From contig DMYW01000001.1 of assembly GCA_003482455.1 (NCBI GenBank), positions 14,606-21,361 on the forward strand: a stretch of 6,756 nucleotides of DNA. The letters are read 5' to 3'. Of this stretch, positions 5,154 to 6,756 are shown piece by piece; the first letter of the stretch is position 1, and each line of letters starts with the position of its first letter. The notes beneath the pieces were generated by a model. That model ran no database searches. It saw nothing but the letters and a program-made list of their open reading frames with translations, and was not told the origin of the DNA. Source of the stretch: Rheinheimera sp. (lineage in GTDB: Bacteria > Pseudomonadota > Gammaproteobacteria > Enterobacterales > Alteromonadaceae). The position numbers and the translations under genes were made by a program.

Positions 5154-6259
5154 ACGGCCTCCTTACGACCAGCTAACCGAGCGCGAAACTTGTTATAACT
5201 GGCGCGGTTTTGCAGCAACATCAACAAACCAACACCAAGCGCCAAGCCGTGGATCCACCACATACCCAACCACGCCGGCATCTTGCCACCTTCAACCAAG
5301 TTGCGACAAATGATCAAAAGCACGTAATAAAGCAGGAATAACCCAAGCCCTGGCAATAACTTACCGAATTTACCTTGTCGCGGATTAACTCGACTCAGCG
5401 GTACCGCCAGCAACATCAAAATCGGGATCGACACCGGGATCGCCAAGCGCCAATGCCATTCGGCCGCGGCTTCGCTGGTTTGTAGTTTGACTAACTCATC
5501 GGTTGGCAGTGAGCTGAGTTTTTGCCGCACTTGTTCTGGCGCTTGTTCTTTGATTTGAATGGCGTAACGTTCGAATTCGACGACAGTGTAGCTCGGCTCG
5601 TCCACCGGCCCGCCGTAACGACGGCCTTGGCTTAGTTCTAAGCGCTGCGCGCCTTTGTCGTCTTCCGCCACTTTACCTGTTTGTGCGTACACTACCGACG
5701 TCATCGCGTCTTGTTCTGTGGCTGCTTGCGCCAAAAACACCTTCGACAACTGGCTGCCGTCGCGATTCATGTCTTGCACAAACACCACGGCTTTGCCGTT
5801 GGCGGTTTCTTGAAAGCGCCCTGGCACTAGCGTCGACAAACCAGAATCCGCGTCAGCTTTGGCCAATAGCTCCATTTCTTGTTGGCTGGCCCATGGGCTT
5901 AGGTACATCATCAAGCCAGCGGCGGTGAGGCCCAGTGCCAAGCTCAGCGCCAAAGTGATACGCGTGACATACCACTCTGAAATGCCGGTGGCGTGCAAAA
6001 TCGTCATTTCGCTTTCTGCGTAGATGCGGCTGTAAGCAATCAGCACGCCCAAAAAAGCAGCCAGAGGCAAAATAAGCACCGCCAGTTGTGGCAGCTTTAG
6101 AGAGATCAGCGTTAGCACCAGTTGACCTGGCAATTCACCGTCGGAGGCGTCGGCAAGCACGCGGACAAAGCGTTGGCTGATGATAATGGTGATTAAAATG
6201 AGAAAAACCGCCAGTTGCGATTTGAAAACCTCACCAATCAAGTAGCGAAAAACAATCAA
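5150..6259 (-). CDS. lptF: LPS export ABC transporter permease LptF
   Basis: LptF is the partner of LptG in the LptB2FG lipopolysaccharide extractor. The 369 residues are typical. MIVFRYLIGEVFKSQLAVF aligns with the family N-terminus. Membrane helices are seen at about 14-34, 54-76, 101-121, 272-288, 301-318 and 332-350. The coupling helix ESEMTILHATGIS (82-94) is intact. VPGRFQE (145-151) opens the periplasmic jellyroll domain, and VNPRQGKFGKLLPGL (291-305) is the usual C-terminal cytoplasmic signature. The start is TTG at 6259, with AGGGGG (6270-6265) five bases before it. No ATG lies nearby, and the alignment to the E. coli N-terminus (MIIIRYL) supports this codon. The gene is first in the lptF-lptG operon and divergent from pepA, an order conserved in gammaproteobacteria. 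Confidence 0.97.
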   Translation of the reverse strand: MIVFRYLIGEVFKSQLAVFLILITIIISQRFVRVLADASDGELPGQLVLTLISLKLPQLAVLILPLAAFLGVLIAYSRIYAESEMTILHATGISEWYVTRITLALSLALGLTAAGLMMYLSPWASQQEMELLAKADADSGLSTLVPGRFQETANGKAVVFVQDMNRDGSQLSKVFLAQAATEQDAMTSVVYAQTGKVAEDDKGAQRLELSQGRRYGGPVDEPSYTVVEFERYAIQIKEQAPEQVRQKLSSLPTDELVKLQTSEAAAEWHWRLAIPVSIPILMLLAVPLSRVNPRQGKFGKLLPGLGLFLLYYVLLIICRNLVEGGKMPAWLGMWWIHGLALGVGLLMLLQNRASYNKFRARLAGRKEAV

Positions 6260-6321
6260 AAAAGCCCCCTAAAAACCAGTCTTTTTGCTGGCGCACTGGC
6301 AATTTTTAAGTAAACTGGGTA

Positions 6322-6330
6322 TTTATAGCA
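6322..6330 (-). promoter_or_regulatory. Candidate extended -10 promoter of lptF-lptG
   Basis: On the - strand, TGCTATAAA (6330-6322) gives the TGn extension plus TATAAA, five of six consensus bases. No good -35 is visible, which extended -10 promoters tolerate. The leader to the TTG would be about 55 bases. Confidence 0.45.
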
Positions 6331-6380
6331 ATTATTATCGACGAAAGCGCAGCGGATTCCGAGTTTTTTCTAACCCTGCC

Positions 6381-6395
6381 GTCACACTTTGTGAC
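6381..6395. repeat. Perfect 6-3-6 inverted repeat in the pepA leader
   Basis: GTCACA-CTT-TGTGAC lies 48-62 bases upstream of the pepA ATG and follows a T run (6364-6369). It could be a small leader hairpin or a dyad operator. The half-sites face outward compared with the CRP consensus, so it is not a CRP site. Confidence 0.35.
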
Positions 6396-6442
6396 CCCGC
6401 CGCTGCCCCTGTCCGTCCAGTCTATTAGAAACAGGAGTTCAC

Positions 6443-6756
6443 ATGGAGTTCAGCGTTAAGAGCGGAAGTCCGGAAAAACAACGCAGTGCCTGCATTGTGG
6501 TGGGTGTTTACGAACCTCGCCGCCTCTCGGCCGTTGCCGAACAGCTCGACAAAATCAGCGAAGGTTATATCAGCAACTTGTTACGCCGCGGCGACCTGGA
6601 AGGCAAACCCGGCCAAATGCTGTTGTTACACCATGTTCCGAATGTGCTCAGCGAGCGCGTGTTACTCGTCGGCTGTGGCAAAGAGCGTGAACTCGATGAG
6701 CGCCAATATCGCCAAATTATTGCCAAGACCATCAGCACCCTCAATGAAACCGGCTC
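6443..6756 (+). CDS. pepA: Leucyl aminopeptidase PepA, N-terminal part (cut by window end)
   Basis: The visible 104 codons encode the N-terminal domain of PepA, the hexameric dizinc or dimanganese aminopeptidase of family M17. The segments MEFSVKSGSPEKQRSACIVV, EGKPGQ and ERVLLVGCGKERELDERQY are nearly identical to the E. coli protein, where this domain also takes part in DNA binding at Xer recombination sites and at the carAB promoter. The metal-binding and catalytic residues lie in the C-terminal domain, beyond the window. AGGAG (6433-6437), five bases before the ATG, supports the start. It is divergent from lptF, with a 183-base shared upstream region holding an inverted repeat. The reading frame is open to the edge, with no sign of damage. 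Confidence 0.97.
   Translation, partial: MEFSVKSGSPEKQRSACIVVGVYEPRRLSAVAEQLDKISEGYISNLLRRGDLEGKPGQMLLLHHVPNVLSERVLLVGCGKERELDERQYRQIIAKTISTLNETG

Noticed and set aside
6381..6395. CRP-like site before pepA
   Set aside because: The half-sites are TCACA then TGTGA, the reverse of the CRP order, and the 3-base gap is wrong.
1..6756. CRISPR array, insertion sequence, integrase, toxin-antitoxin or phage-defence genes
   Set aside because: No regularly spaced repeats, transposase or integrase motifs, or recognisable defence domains were seen on either strand.

Overview
The window looks like the chromosome of a gammaproteobacterium, probably of the Alteromonadales type. The start of PepA matches the enterobacterial and marine gammaproteobacterial protein almost residue for residue. 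The divergent arrangement of pepA against lptF-lptG is typical of that class, and an RDD-family gene lies next to lptG. The DNA is moderately GC-rich except for one AT-rich segment at about 1770-2510. The exact genus cannot be fixed from this sequence.

Left part (1-1765, + strand): a small four-helix membrane protein of unknown function is followed 33 bases later by a membrane-anchored or secreted alpha/beta-hydrolase of the LpqC / PHB-depolymerase-like esterase family. The esterase has an intact Ser-Asp-His triad but carries an unusual Ser/Ala/Asn-rich insert. A 3' region with nested inverted repeats and a terminator follow.

Middle part (1766-3313, - strand): an AT-rich gene for an exported DUF1566-type protein with six cysteines in the mature part, then a cluster of hairpins, then tRNA-Leu(CAA) with a clear promoter and terminator. 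Next comes a small exported protein of unknown function, possibly lipocalin-like. A perfect 18-bp palindrome, shaped like a LacI-family operator, overlaps its predicted promoter.

Right part (3471-6756): an RDD-family inner-membrane protein (+) converges on lptG across a strong bidirectional terminator. lptF and lptG (-) overlap by ATGA and encode the two membrane subunits of the LptB2FG ABC transporter, which extracts lipopolysaccharide from the inner membrane. Divergent from lptF, pepA (+, cut by the window edge) encodes leucyl aminopeptidase.

Most of the window is conserved housekeeping DNA. I found no convincing new multi-gene system. The points most worth a second look are the orphan operator-like palindrome, the esterase insert, and the AT-rich DUF1566 gene beside a tRNA that in E. 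coli (leuX) is a known island integration site.
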